From positions 1 through 36,934 of the forward strand of contig JBAZOP010000025.1 of assembly GCA_041648665.1 (NCBI GenBank): 36,934 nucleotides of DNA, in the 5' to 3' direction. The notes under the pieces were generated by a model, which was not told where the DNA came from, did no database searches, and was given only the letters and a program-made list of their open reading frames with translations. Below, piece by piece: positions 5,330 to 11,841 of this stretch; positions within the stretch are counted from its first letter, which is position 1; each line of letters starts with the position of its first letter. The position numbers were made by a program, and so were the translations under genes. Source of the DNA: a bacterium (GTDB taxonomy: Bacteria; UBA10199; 2-02-FULL-44-16; JAAZCA01).

Positions 5330-7570
5330 CTACACCGGGCTTATCTCCACCCGGTCCTCGTACACTACCGTCGCCGCCTGCTGCTGCCCCCGCTTGAACA
5401 TCTCCCGCTCATAGGAGTGGAGGGCGTAGCGAATAGCATCGCAGTTATGGACCAATACGCCATTAGCGAAATACTCGTGGGGTTCTTCGACGGAGAGGTT
5501 ATAGACCGGCTTTCTTCCCAGCCCAGTAATCACTCGCCGCACATGAACGAGAGCAGAATCTTTTCTTTGAATATTTGTTGACGATGAACTCTTGGTTGCA
5601 GAACGCGCATATCCTAGTTTCATCGTCGATCCCCTTGGCCCTGCGCCAAGCAGACTTACAGGCATTCGAGCAGAACCTTGAATGGGCTCCTGTTGTGGGC
5701 TCTTCATATTCGATACCGCAATGCTCGCAGACCTTCTGGACGTAACCGCAATTTTCCCAAGCCAGCTTGCCAAGCTCGCTATGCCAAGCCCGTCCCTCTT
5801 CTGACCGGTGCCACTCGGCTGCTGCCGCCCTTGCCGCCTCGGAAACTTCCCTCGGGTTTTCCCTGAGGTGGTTGCCCAGATGCTCAACATAAGGCTGGCA
5901 CTCAAGGTTCTCAATATCATTGTTAAGGGGGTTGCCGTCCTTGTGGTGGACATGGTAGCCCTGCGGTATGGGGCCGTGGTGATCTTCCCAGATTTCCTGA
6001 TGCAATCTCTTGACGCCGTTGAGTCTATCCTGGATGCCGGGTGTAAAATAGTTTCGGCTAGACGAGTCCTTGGCATCTGGATATCTTCTGAAACGGATTC
6101 CCTTGTAGGTAACGACTTCTCCCCGCGTAGCGTTCTTGCGCATTGAACCAATCCTTCCTTCCATACTTCTACTGGTTCAATGCTATCACCATAACGCAAA
6201 GCGCGCAATCCGCTATATCCTTTATCAAGGACATACACCGGATGGTTGCCAGTCCCCGTAAGCTCCCTCCCGTCAGAAAACTCAACGCGCATTACCTCGG
6301 CGCTCATATCCGTGATGCCGGATTCGATCACCGCCCTGTACCCCTTCCGGGTCAGCACCATGTCCCCCGGCCTTATGTCCTCTATGGGCACTCCGCCGTG
6401 ATCGGTTTCAATCATCGTGCCCGCGCATAAGCAAGCATGGTCATTCGCCTTCACCGGCTCCTCAAGCACGTTCCCGGCCCTGTCCTTCTTGCGGGCATAG
6501 CTCCGTATCTCCCGGATGGTGGAGACACAGCGGGGGTGGATGACGAGCCTGTAGCCCTTCACCGTGTCTATCCCGTCCGCCACGTTCTTGTCCGCGGGCC
6601 AGACGTTGAGGCCCGCCCGGGTCATCTCCTCTATCCGGCCAGGCTCGGCGGAGTCGCAGAAGATGGCGGGGGCCAGGCGGTGCTCCTCCTGCTTTTCGCC
6701 GATGCGGTCGACAAGCTCGGCGGTTATCAGCTTGCGCTCGTATATCTCATCGATGATATAGGCCGTCTTCTCCTTGAGCCCCATGAACACCACCGCCGAG
6801 GGGTGGACGAAGCCGAAGTCACAGCCTGCCAGAAGCTCATCGTAATAACCAGCCGGGTGGTCGAACTCGGCGATCTCGTAGCGGGTGTAGATGATCTTCC
6901 CCAGCACCCCCCAGTCCCCCAGGGTGTAAACGTGGTAGAGTATCTCGTCCTCGCCCTTGAGCCCTTCAAGTTCGGCCTTGTAGTCCGAGTCGATAAAGCG
7001 GTTATCCTTGTAGGTATACTTCTGCTTCTCCCCCCGGTCCCCCTCGAAGAAGTAGGCGTATATCCAATGGTTGCGGTCGATGGGGTTGAAGGACAGGACG
7101 ATCTGCCTGTACCCCTCGGTCAGCTCCTCCCCCCTCAGCCTCAGCCTTATCTGGCGGTATTCCTCCGGGGTGATCTCGGTGGCCTCCTCCACCCAGATGT
7201 CCGTGATGTCGGTCATGGACTTCAGGCGTTCAGCCGGCTCCCCGGACGAGTTGACCACGGGCATGAACTCCATCTTGGACTGCCCCAGCTCGATAGTGAG
7301 GTCCGAGAGGTTCGGCTTATACGGTATGCCGTACTTGTCCAGCAGGCCTATGGTCAGTTCCCAGCAGGTCTTCTTCAGGCTCGGGCCGAACTTGCGGATG
7401 ACGGCGATGCGGCTGCCGGGGTAGAGTAGGGCCTTCATGATCAGCTTTTGCGCCACCGCGTAGGACTTGCCTGCACCCGCCCCCCCGTAACAGACAAGCT
7501 CCCTGGCCCGGCAGGCGAAGAAGGGGTCGAAGCTGCGGTTGGTGTATTCGCGGAGGTCTAGCCTAGCCAT
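5330..7570 (-). CDS. terL: Terminase large subunit interrupted by an intein
   Basis: A 746-residue precursor; removing the 330-residue intein leaves a 416-residue terminase of normal length. The packaging ATPase is recognised by Walker A GGAGAGKS (residues 29-36) and Walker B IWVEEATE (about residue 130). The RNase H-like nuclease follows, with CDFGFVHPSAVVF, ICDSAEPGRIEEM and the last acidic motif DHA-CDAIRYAL. The intein sits inside that last motif, after NDHA and before CDAIRY, so unspliced protein should lack a working nuclease. The gene overlaps terS by 8 bases. The intein's middle part in this frame is low-complexity, Ser/Thr/Arg-rich sequence because it is the shadow of an HNH gene in another frame. 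Confidence 0.93.
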   Translation of the reverse strand: MARLDLREYTNRSFDPFFACRARELVCYGGAGAGKSYAVAQKLIMKALLYPGSRIAVIRKFGPSLKKTCWELTIGLLDKYGIPYKPNLSDLTIELGQSKMEFMPVVNSSGEPAERLKSMTDITDIWVEEATEITPEEYRQIRLRLRGEELTEGYRQIVLSFNPIDRNHWIYAYFFEGDRGEKQKYTYKDNRFIDSDYKAELEGLKGEDEILYHVYTLGDWGVLGKIIYTRYEIAEFDHPAGYYDELLAGCDFGFVHPSAVVFMGLKEKTAYIIDEIYERKLITAELVDRIGEKQEEHRLAPAIFCDSAEPGRIEEMTRAGLNVWPADKNVADGIDTVKGYRLVIHPRCVSTIREIRSYARKKDRAGNVLEEPVKANDHACLCAGTMIETDHGGVPIEDIRPGDMVLTRKGYRAVIESGITDMSAEVMRVEFSDGRELTGTGNHPVYVLDKGYSGLRALRYGDSIEPVEVWKEGLVQCARTLRGEKSLPTRESVSEDIQMPRTRLAETILHPASRIDSTASRDCIRKSGKITTAPYRRATMSTTRTATPLTMILRTLSASLMLSIWATTSGKTRGKFPRRQGRQQPSGTGQKRDGLGIASLASWLGKIAVTSRRSASIAVSNMKSPQQEPIQGSARMPVSLLGAGPRGSTMKLGYARSATKSSSSTNIQRKDSALVHVRRVITGLGRKPVYNLSVEEPHEYFANGVLVHNCDAIRYALHSYEREMFKRGQQQAATVVYEDRVEISPV
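5499..6143 (-). CDS. Free-standing HNH homing endonuclease nested out of frame within the intein
   Basis: A 214-residue protein read in the -1 frame relative to terL. The N-terminal region contains RYPDAKDSSSRNYFTP and the HNH domain (LHQEIWEDHHGPIPQGYHV, HHKDGNPLNNDIENLE), with the His-His-Asn-Asn pattern intact. Two zinc-binding units follow: CEHCG with FCSNAC, and CAFCN with FCSRSC. I chose the ATG at 6143 (MRKNATRGEVV) because GGAAGGAAGG lies 9 bases upstream; an earlier in-frame ATG at 6164 lacks such a site, and an in-frame TGA closes the frame just above it. It begins where the N-terminal splicing half ends and stops exactly as the C-terminal half begins. It would cut intein-less terL alleles and spread the element. 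Confidence 0.85.
   Translation of the reverse strand: MRKNATRGEVVTYKGIRFRRYPDAKDSSSRNYFTPGIQDRLNGVKRLHQEIWEDHHGPIPQGYHVHHKDGNPLNNDIENLECQPYVEHLGNHLRENPREVSEAARAAAAEWHRSEEGRAWHSELGKLAWENCGYVQKVCEHCGIEYEEPTTGAHSRFCSNACKSAWRRAKGIDDETRICAFCNQEFIVNKYSKKRFCSRSCAASDYWAGKKAGL
6143..6180 (-). promoter_or_regulatory. Hairpin displaying the HNH ribosome binding site
   Basis: In the transcript, TTGAACCA (6180-6173) pairs perfectly with TGGTTCAA (6150-6143), an 8-bp stem with a 22-base loop. The loop holds the ribosome binding site GGAAGGAAGG, and the last A of the stem is the A of the ATG at 6143. The hairpin could gate translation of the nested endonuclease. RNA hairpins that control I-TevI synthesis in phage T4 are a known parallel. 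Confidence 0.6.
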
Positions 7571-7931
7571 CCTTCATGCTCTCGGGGAAGAGGACCTCGA
7601 TGTTGCCGCCATGCTCGATCTCCTGCCTGTCCTTTTGCCCCAGGTACTGTTTGCCGAGCCATATCAGCATGGTGACATTGCCCTTTACCCCGACCTGCCA
7701 CTGCGCCCGCCTGAGACTGACCTTACCCGCACCCCTTTTTTCTGCAAATACCTCCGCAAAACAGGCTTTATACTTCTCTTTACACCTGCGCTCGACGGTA
7801 TCGACGGAACAGCCGAACCAGCTCGCTATCTCCTCTTCGGTACATTGCATCGCGCACAGCTTCTCGAACTCGTCCCACCGTATGGTTATGGGGGGCCTGC
7901 CGCCCTTGCCGTTGTTACCATTCTTCGCCAT
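7563..7931 (-). CDS. terS: Terminase small subunit
   Basis: A 122-residue protein with the build of a small terminase: a basic start (MAKNGNNGKGGRPP), then a helix-turn-helix-like block EFEKLCAMQCTEEEIASWFGCSVDTVERRC that would bind the packaging site, then RRAQWQVGVKGNVTMLIWLGKQ, the usual oligomerisation and terL-contact region. It overlaps terL by 8 bases and the preceding small gene by 17 bases, which implies coupled translation. It recognises phage DNA and loads the large subunit. Confidence 0.9.
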   Translation of the reverse strand: MAKNGNNGKGGRPPITIRWDEFEKLCAMQCTEEEIASWFGCSVDTVERRCKEKYKACFAEVFAEKRGAGKVSLRRAQWQVGVKGNVTMLIWLGKQYLGQKDRQEIEHGGNIEVLFPESMKDG

Positions 7932-8121
7932 CGTCTTCCACTTCCTCCACGGTCACCCTAAACACCGTCTCCCTCAGCCTCAGCATCATGGCGAGGGCGG
8001 CTATGTCCGACTCGGGGACCTCCAATGTCACCCGGCCCCCCTCCTTGCAGCCGTCGAACTTAACGGCAGTGGCTATGGGAGCCAGCGTAGCCATAAACTC
8101 TATCGGCCTCTTCTTCGCCAC
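7915..8121 (-). CDS. Small conserved-type phage protein upstream of terS
   Basis: A 68-residue protein starting at GTG 8121, preceded by GGAGGA at 6 bases; the frame is open further upstream but that part overlaps the HNH gene and has no site. The sequence (KKRPIEFMATLAPIATAVKF, then RVTLEVPESDIAALAMMLRL) looks like an alpha/beta fold and contains one Cys. It overlaps both HNH and terS, so it belongs to the packaging transcript. Function unknown. Confidence 0.6.
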   Translation of the reverse strand: MAKKRPIEFMATLAPIATAVKFDGCKEGGRVTLEVPESDIAALAMMLRLRETVFRVTVEEVEDDGEEW

Positions 8122-8381
8122 TTCGTCTCCTCCACGCTGCGAGCGAAAGCCGCCTCGGTGTGCGCCCGAGCATGGCACCAGGGGCAGAGGCTTACCACGT
8201 TGTCCTCGGAATCCGGCCCCCCCGAGCCCCGGCTGACCAGGTGGTGCGGAGTCTTTGAGGCGGGCTTGCCGCACATCTCGCAAAAGGGATGGGCCTCACG
8301 GTATGCACTGAGCAGGCCTCCGTCTTTTACCCTCACGGGTTTGGGTATGGGTTGGACGTCCATAAGATTAAAGCGGCGCAC
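8100..8381 (-). CDS. HNH endonuclease next to terminase genes
   Basis: A 93-residue compact HNH nuclease: CEMCGKPA, then HHLVSRGSGGPDSEDN, then SLCPWCHARAHTE, giving two zinc-binding CxxC pairs around the HH...N...H metal centre. HNH proteins of this size encoded beside terS/terL, such as HK97 gp74, take part in cutting DNA for packaging. The start is uncertain: GTG 8381 has GAGG 4 bases upstream, whereas ATG 8363 has no visible site. It is the first gene of the packaging-head operon. Confidence 0.82.
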   Translation of the reverse strand: MRRFNLMDVQPIPKPVRVKDGGLLSAYREAHPFCEMCGKPASKTPHHLVSRGSGGPDSEDNVVSLCPWCHARAHTEAAFARSVEETKWRRRGR

Positions 8382-8489
8382 GCGGCCTCATGTTAATTGA
8401 AGGGGTCGCCTTCTTACGGTCTTACGGCCCGAGCCCTGTAGGCTGGCCTGCCCTGGTGATTGATTTTAGTCGGTGCGCCGCTTGGTTCC

Positions 8490-8532
8490 GGGAAAAGAAA
8501 AGACCGGGAAGAAAAGAAAGACTTTCCCCGGT
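8490..8532 (-). terminator. Terminator ending the early leftward operon
   Basis: In the leftward transcript a stem with ACCGGG/CCCGGT arms (extended by AA/TT with one bulge; plus-strand positions 8503-8510 and 8524-8532) is followed at once by CTTTTCTTTTCC. It lies in the 190-base gap between the early genes and the packaging operon, where a stop or an antitermination point makes sense. Confidence 0.5.
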
Positions 8533-8551
8533 CAGTATCAATATCCCAATT

Positions 8552-8577
8552 GTTATATAAGTTTTCGCGGCTGTCAA
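8552..8577 (-). promoter_or_regulatory. Weak candidate promoter before the packaging operon
   Basis: On the minus strand a perfect TTGACA (8577-8572) overlaps the stop codon of the preceding gene, and TATAAC (8557-8552) follows. The 14-base spacing is shorter than the usual 16-18, so this is a weak case. It would read through the terminator just downstream before reaching HNH and terS. Confidence 0.25.
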
Positions 8578-8993
8578 GCCCCTTTCTTGTATCGTTCCCT
8601 CCACCCCCCGGTCAGCCGATCTACGTCCTTGTGCCATGCAGCTATATCGTCCCGTCTCCCCGCCTCGAGACGCACCGCTATAGCCAACGCCCGGAATAGC
8701 CGGTCGAGCATGAGTATGTCATCCAACCCACGCTCATCCTTGAGCACCCCGCGAAAGGATCGACGCTTGATTGAGAAGGTGCCGCCGCAGGTTGACTCAT
8801 GCACCCACTGCTTCCCCCTGCCGAAGGCTCTGTCCCATGCGTCCTCGTATGCGGCCATGAACTCGGGCGGTGGGGTGCAGGCTGGCTTCTCCCTCAGCTT
8901 GCGGTTCTCGTCCCGCAGTTGTTTATTCTCCGCCTCGAGACGCTCTATCCGCTTGTCCCTGGTATCATGGCGTCTGAGGGCGGCGGCAGTCAT
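8574..8993 (-). CDS. Hypothetical protein with N-terminal coiled coil
   Basis: A 139-residue protein, last gene of the early operon; its ATG overlaps the preceding stop (ATGA). Residues 10-36 are a strongly charged heptad-like helix (RIERLEAENKQLRDENRKLRE). A globular part follows with FMAAYEDAWDRAFGRGKQW and repeated aromatic and basic residues. I do not recognise the family. The coiled coil suggests oligomerisation, and the basic C-terminus could touch nucleic acid, but that is a guess. Confidence 0.6.
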   Translation of the reverse strand: MTAAALRRHDTRDKRIERLEAENKQLRDENRKLREKPACTPPPEFMAAYEDAWDRAFGRGKQWVHESTCGGTFSIKRRSFRGVLKDERGLDDILMLDRLFRALAIAVRLEAGRRDDIAAWHKDVDRLTGGWRERYKKGA

Positions 8994-9139
8994 AATGCCC
9001 CCTTAAACGTCCTAATTTGCCACATCAGAAAATGGATGGGCCGTATCCGCCTTTGGTAGAACTGGTCAATGAGGAAAGCGATGATGCACAAAAGGGCCAG
9101 CAGGCCGAGGGCGGCCAGGGCGTGTTCAAGGGGTCTCAT
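8990..9139 (-). CDS. Small single-span membrane protein
   Basis: A 49-residue protein from ATG 9139, with GGAG 7 bases upstream and a 14-base overlap with the preceding gene. Residues about 5-24 are a hydrophobic span (HALAALGLLALLCIIAFLI), followed by a basic cytoplasmic-looking tail (YQRRIRPIHF). The frame is open further upstream, but that part is the shadow of the neighbouring gene. Its stop overlaps the next start (ATGA). Function unknown. Confidence 0.6.
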   Translation of the reverse strand: MRPLEHALAALGLLALLCIIAFLIDQFYQRRIRPIHFLMWQIRTFKGAL

Positions 9140-9653
9140 CGCCGGGCTCCGGGTAGAGGGGGATGATGAGCACAGCGGGGAAGCGCGCATCCTCCGCCTC
9201 GAGCATCATGGGTTGAGGGGGAACGGCGTTGTTTATCGCATCCATCGCTCGTGCTATCTTCTCGTTCAGGGCAGGCAGGACCTCTTCCTTGACGACCTTG
9301 GAGATAACATGGCGGGCGATGGACCCGAACTTCTCCAGCTCCTCCTGTTTGTGGATCTCCGCCAGGAAAGCATCCGCCTCCCGGGCTACATTGTTGGTCC
9401 CCTGGCCGGCGCGGTTCTTCTCCGTGGGGGGTGGTTTAGGGACATCCTTCCCCCCGGTCTTGCCCTCTTTCGCTTTGCTACCGAACGCGCCCACTATCCG
9501 TGCCGCCATCTTCTCAGTCAGCACCCGTTTGCCCGACTGCAGCGGGTAGATGTTGCCGCTCTTGATGTCGAGCGCCGCCGCGATCTCCGCGGCCGAGTGT
9601 GTCTCCAGGATCCGCTTCGCCTGGTTCATGGTCGTGTTTTTCACCTCCACCAT
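9126..9653 (-). CDS. Helix-turn-helix-like phage protein
   Basis: A 175-residue protein. Residues about 20-50 (HSAAEIAAALDIKSGNIYPL, QSGKRVLTEKMAARIVGAF) have the spacing of a helix-turn-helix. A Lys/Pro-rich linker and a helical region (FGSIARHVISKVVKEEVLPA) follow. It overlaps the preceding gene by 13 bases. The start is uncertain between ATG 9653 and ATG 9629, the latter having GGAGG about 12 bases away. It may be a DNA-binding regulator or replication accessory factor; neither is proven. Confidence 0.6.
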   Translation of the reverse strand: MVEVKNTTMNQAKRILETHSAAEIAAALDIKSGNIYPLQSGKRVLTEKMAARIVGAFGSKAKEGKTGGKDVPKPPPTEKNRAGQGTNNVAREADAFLAEIHKQEELEKFGSIARHVISKVVKEEVLPALNEKIARAMDAINNAVPPQPMMLEAEDARFPAVLIIPLYPEPGDETP

Positions 9654-9964
9654 CTCCTGCGCTTCTTCTCGAGGGGTTCCGCATCAGCGGGCGAGCGCAG
9701 CGCGGGGTCAGGGTCAACGGGGGGAGCGGGTTCGGGAAGTACCACCCATTCAGCATCTACGCGGCCCGTTACCTCTTCTCCCTCGAATCCCACCGTGATC
9801 ACCTGCGGCTGCATAGCCTCTGCCACCGCCTCCCTCACCATCTTCTCCAGCAGCGGCCGTATCTCTTCATCGAAGACCTCCCAGGCCATCCTCTTCATCA
9901 TCTCCCGCATGCCCGCCATGGCCTGCGAGCGTAGGACTTGTGCCGCCAGGTTGCTGTTATCCAT
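9641..9964 (-). CDS. Hypothetical early protein
   Basis: A 107-residue protein with a strong AGGAGG ribosome binding site upstream of ATG 9964. The first half is amphipathic helix (RSQAMAGMREMMKRMAWEV, EEIRPLLEKMVREAVAEAM); then comes a short beta-like stretch, a proline-rich segment and a very basic C-terminus (EKKRRRWWR). No family recognised. The layout suggests an oligomeric protein with a nucleic-acid or membrane-contacting tail. Confidence 0.6.
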   Translation of the reverse strand: MDNSNLAAQVLRSQAMAGMREMMKRMAWEVFDEEIRPLLEKMVREAVAEAMQPQVITVGFEGEEVTGRVDAEWVVLPEPAPPVDPDPALRSPADAEPLEKKRRRWWR

Positions 9965-9969
9965 TCACC

Positions 9970-10200
9970 TTACCTCCTTGAACACAGCATCTTCGGCCTG
10001 CCGAGTATCCAGTTGCGGCAGTCCAGCCAGCGGTGGTTCGCGCCGAGGAAGACGGGCAGCGGGCCTATCCAAGTGCGGGCATATCTGCCTTGCCGAGGGT
10101 CCATGCCTAACTTGGCCGTGACGCGCCAGGCGGTGCGGGCCTGAGCTACTTCCCTCATGCGCTCAGCGGCCCGGTCCAGTACGTGCGGGTCAATCCTCAT
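9970..10200 (-). CDS. Small basic hypothetical protein
   Basis: A 76-residue protein beginning MRIDPHVLDRAAERMREV at ATG 10200, overlapping the end of the preceding gene by 11 bases. It is rich in Arg and Trp (TWIGPLPVFLGANHRWLDC). GGTGAGG lies about 3-9 bases upstream. No known domain recognised; it sits in a chain of overlapping early genes, which is the main support. Confidence 0.5.
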   Translation of the reverse strand: MRIDPHVLDRAAERMREVAQARTAWRVTAKLGMDPRQGRYARTWIGPLPVFLGANHRWLDCRNWILGRPKMLCSRR

Positions 10201-10354
10201 CGTCCTCACCTTCGTCCGTCCCGCCCACCTTGATATCCTCCTCAGCCTTTTTTGCCAGGGTGGCTATTGTCTCGTTCAGCACATCCACCGCAATCCTCGC
10301 ACCCTCCTTCATGCCGGCCTCGTATCCCTTCTCATATGCACGTTTAAAAAGCAT
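10190..10354 (-). CDS. Small helical hypothetical protein
   Basis: A 54-residue protein from ATG 10354: a lysine/glutamate-rich helix (MLFKRAYEKGYEAGMKEGAR, then LNETIATLAKKAEEDIK) with an acidic tail. GAGGTG precedes the start. It lies between the muralytic gene and the next gene with short overlaps on the downstream side. Function unknown. Confidence 0.5.
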   Translation of the reverse strand: MLFKRAYEKGYEAGMKEGARIAVDVLNETIATLAKKAEEDIKVGGTDEGEDDED

Positions 10355-10358
10355 CACC

Positions 10359-11252
10359 TCACCCCTCCATTCCCTTTCTCACCGTCTCCACGTTCCTGAA
10401 CCAGTCAGCGGGATTTCCCGCGCAATACCCCCGGCAGTCATGCGCCGTCTGTGCGCCGGGCCAGAAGTGATTGAGAAATTGAGCCGCGCCGTCTATCGCC
10501 GTGGGCCAGTCGGGCCACCAGCACCCCCTGTTGTGGATGGGGATCCCCGCCGCCTTTGTAAACTCGTTCGGCCCGAGCATCCCCCAGGCGTTGTGATTGA
10601 TGCGGGACAGGCTGCCGTCGGTGGCGAAGGTCGATTCTGCCGCGGTCAGGGCGACCAGCAGGTAGGGGCTCACCCCGTATTTATTTCCCGCCAGAGCGAA
10701 CTCCCGCCCATAGCCGTTAAGTGGGGAGCGGGGGTAGTGCATGAGATAGCAGTCGATCTCGTGGCCGGCGTGGGCGATGAGGGAGGCCTCCGCCATAGCC
10801 GGGTCCATCCCCTGCGGTCTGAATATGTCGGGCAGGGGATCGCCGCGCAGGATCATCCGGCCCCAGCTGATAAGGTTGGCATAGCCCTCGGGGTACTTCT
10901 CCCGCCACCCCAGGTATATCTCGACGCGCGGCTCCTGCTGCGGAACCGAATATGTTAGGCCCGCCACCGAGAAATCGGAGGCCGGCGAAGCCTCCTCGGG
11001 GGTGAGGGGTTCCCCTTCATCCTCTACGGCGGGCGGTTTTTTAAGCTCAACCTCTATCGGCAGTCCCATCTCGTCCATCCAGGCCGTGAGCCTGGCCAAC
11101 TTCTCCACGGCCTCCGCCAGCTGGTGCCCCAGCGACTCGTTCTCGGTCTTCAGCTTCTCCACCTCGGCCCCATGGATAAGAGCGGTAAACACGGCCCAGA
11201 TAAACAGGAGCAGCACCAGGGCCGTCATTCCTGCGATAAGCTGTCTTCGCAT
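10359..11252 (-). CDS. Membrane-anchored lysozyme/transglycosylase-like protein
   Basis: A 297-residue protein. Residues 5-28 form a membrane anchor (LIAGMTALVLLLFIWAVFTA), residues about 30-60 a coiled coil, then a Pro/Glu-rich linker. The C-terminal 130 residues resemble the lysozyme-like or glucosaminidase fold: NKYGVSPYLLVALTAAESTF with a central Glu as the likely catalytic acid, then INHNAWGMLG and WPTAIDGAAQFLNHFW. The start has a textbook site (GGAGGTGA, 7 bases). It would act on peptidoglycan outside the membrane. It is oddly placed among early replication genes, far from the amidase and holin. A role in early wall modification, superinfection exclusion or lysis cannot be decided. Confidence 0.65.
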   Translation of the reverse strand: MRRQLIAGMTALVLLLFIWAVFTALIHGAEVEKLKTENESLGHQLAEAVEKLARLTAWMDEMGLPIEVELKKPPAVEDEGEPLTPEEASPASDFSVAGLTYSVPQQEPRVEIYLGWREKYPEGYANLISWGRMILRGDPLPDIFRPQGMDPAMAEASLIAHAGHEIDCYLMHYPRSPLNGYGREFALAGNKYGVSPYLLVALTAAESTFATDGSLSRINHNAWGMLGPNEFTKAAGIPIHNRGCWWPDWPTAIDGAAQFLNHFWPGAQTAHDCRGYCAGNPADWFRNVETVRKGMEG

Positions 11253-11339
11253 TTTTAGGTCACCTCCATAAAAAGGGGACTCCCACCCCGGAGGGTAAGA
11301 GCCCCACGTTTCGCTCGGGCTCGACGCTGCCCTATGCGA

Positions 11340-11501
11340 TCACTTGCGGACTATGGTTATTTTCCACCTCCTTCCATCCCAAAAGAGCTTTATCACGCCG
11401 CCACCCTTGCCTATCCTCTCCATGAGCCTCATCTCCACCAGAGCCTTCTCCTGGTCCCGGGTGAGGCATTCAGCGGCAAGGGGGCAGAGGTTTTCAGCCA
11501 T
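11340..11501 (-). CDS. Small hypothetical protein
   Basis: A 53-residue protein whose ATG at 11501 lies inside the end of the RusA gene (8-base overlap). It starts MAENLCPLAAECLTRDQEKA and ends with a basic beta-like stretch (LFWDGRRWKITIVRK). Two cysteines lie in the first 11 residues. The overlap and length support translation; no function is recognised. The 87 bases downstream hold no gene. Confidence 0.5.
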   Translation of the reverse strand: MAENLCPLAAECLTRDQEKALVEMRLMERIGKGGGVIKLFWDGRRWKITIVRK

Positions 11502-11841
11502 CCATGATCTCCACTTCCACGACCGTCATGTACGGCCCGTCTTTGGGCACCTTCTTACCCCCTACGGTTACCACTTGTTTATCATCGTGATAGATAATCC
11601 CCTCCATGGCATCCATCACCGATGTCATCAAGTTGTCGATGTCATTACGGCACGATGTCACTACCCTGAGGGTGACGGGCTTACCGGTTGGCGGCTTTCG
11701 CCAGGCGAGCCGGGCCTGCCAACGTGCGTAATCCTGCCACTCGAAGTATTCGGGGGAGGGGATTGTAAAATTACAGTTGCGGGGTTTTACGCGGGAGTTC
11801 TTCTTCGATGGTATTCTGCCCTCGAAGGTGATGGTTATCAT
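11494..11841 (-). CDS. rusA: RusA-family Holliday junction resolvase
   Basis: A 115-residue protein of normal RusA length. It starts MITITFEGRIPSKKNSRVKP and carries the signature CRNDIDNLMTSVMDAMEG, IIYHDDKQV, with the aspartates of the DxDN and DD motifs that bind metal. RusA dimers cut four-way DNA junctions during recombination and before packaging. Its ATG overlaps the initiator gene's stop (ATGA), linking replication and junction resolution in one transcript. Confidence 0.9.
   Translation of the reverse strand: MITITFEGRIPSKKNSRVKPRNCNFTIPSPEYFEWQDYARWQARLAWRKPPTGKPVTLRVVTSCRNDIDNLMTSVMDAMEGIIYHDDKQVVTVGGKKVPKDGPYMTVVEVEIMDG

Larger units (their letters stand above)
5444..6433 (-). mobile_element. 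Intein in terL (330 residues)
   Basis: The splicing blocks are complete. Block A starts with Cys (CLCAGTMIETDHGGVP, then EDIRPGDMVLT); block B is TGTGNHPVYV; the N-terminal half closes with RALRYGDSIEP. The C-terminal blocks are VYNLSVEEPHEYFANG and VLVHN, ending in His-Asn and followed by Cys as the +1 residue of the extein. All residues for standard Cys1/Cys+1 splicing are present. Insertion at a catalytic motif of an essential enzyme is usual for inteins. Between the two halves no endonuclease exists in the intein frame; an HNH gene occupies the same DNA in another frame. Confidence 0.92.

Noticed and set aside
6143..6164. HNH start at the upstream ATG 6164
   Set aside because: No ribosome binding site precedes it, whereas ATG 6143 has GGAAGGAAGG at a 9-base spacing.
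6437..7429. 330-codon open frame on the plus strand
   Set aside because: Antisense of terL ATPase and nuclease regions; no motif.
8422..8637. 71-codon minus-strand frame across the gap before the packaging operon
   Set aside because: Half overlaps a better supported gene, and it runs through the terminator hairpin; no ribosome binding site.
9069..10121. 350-codon open frame on the plus strand
   Set aside because: Spans four coherent minus-strand genes with coupled starts; its translation is Arg/Ser-rich and shows no domain.
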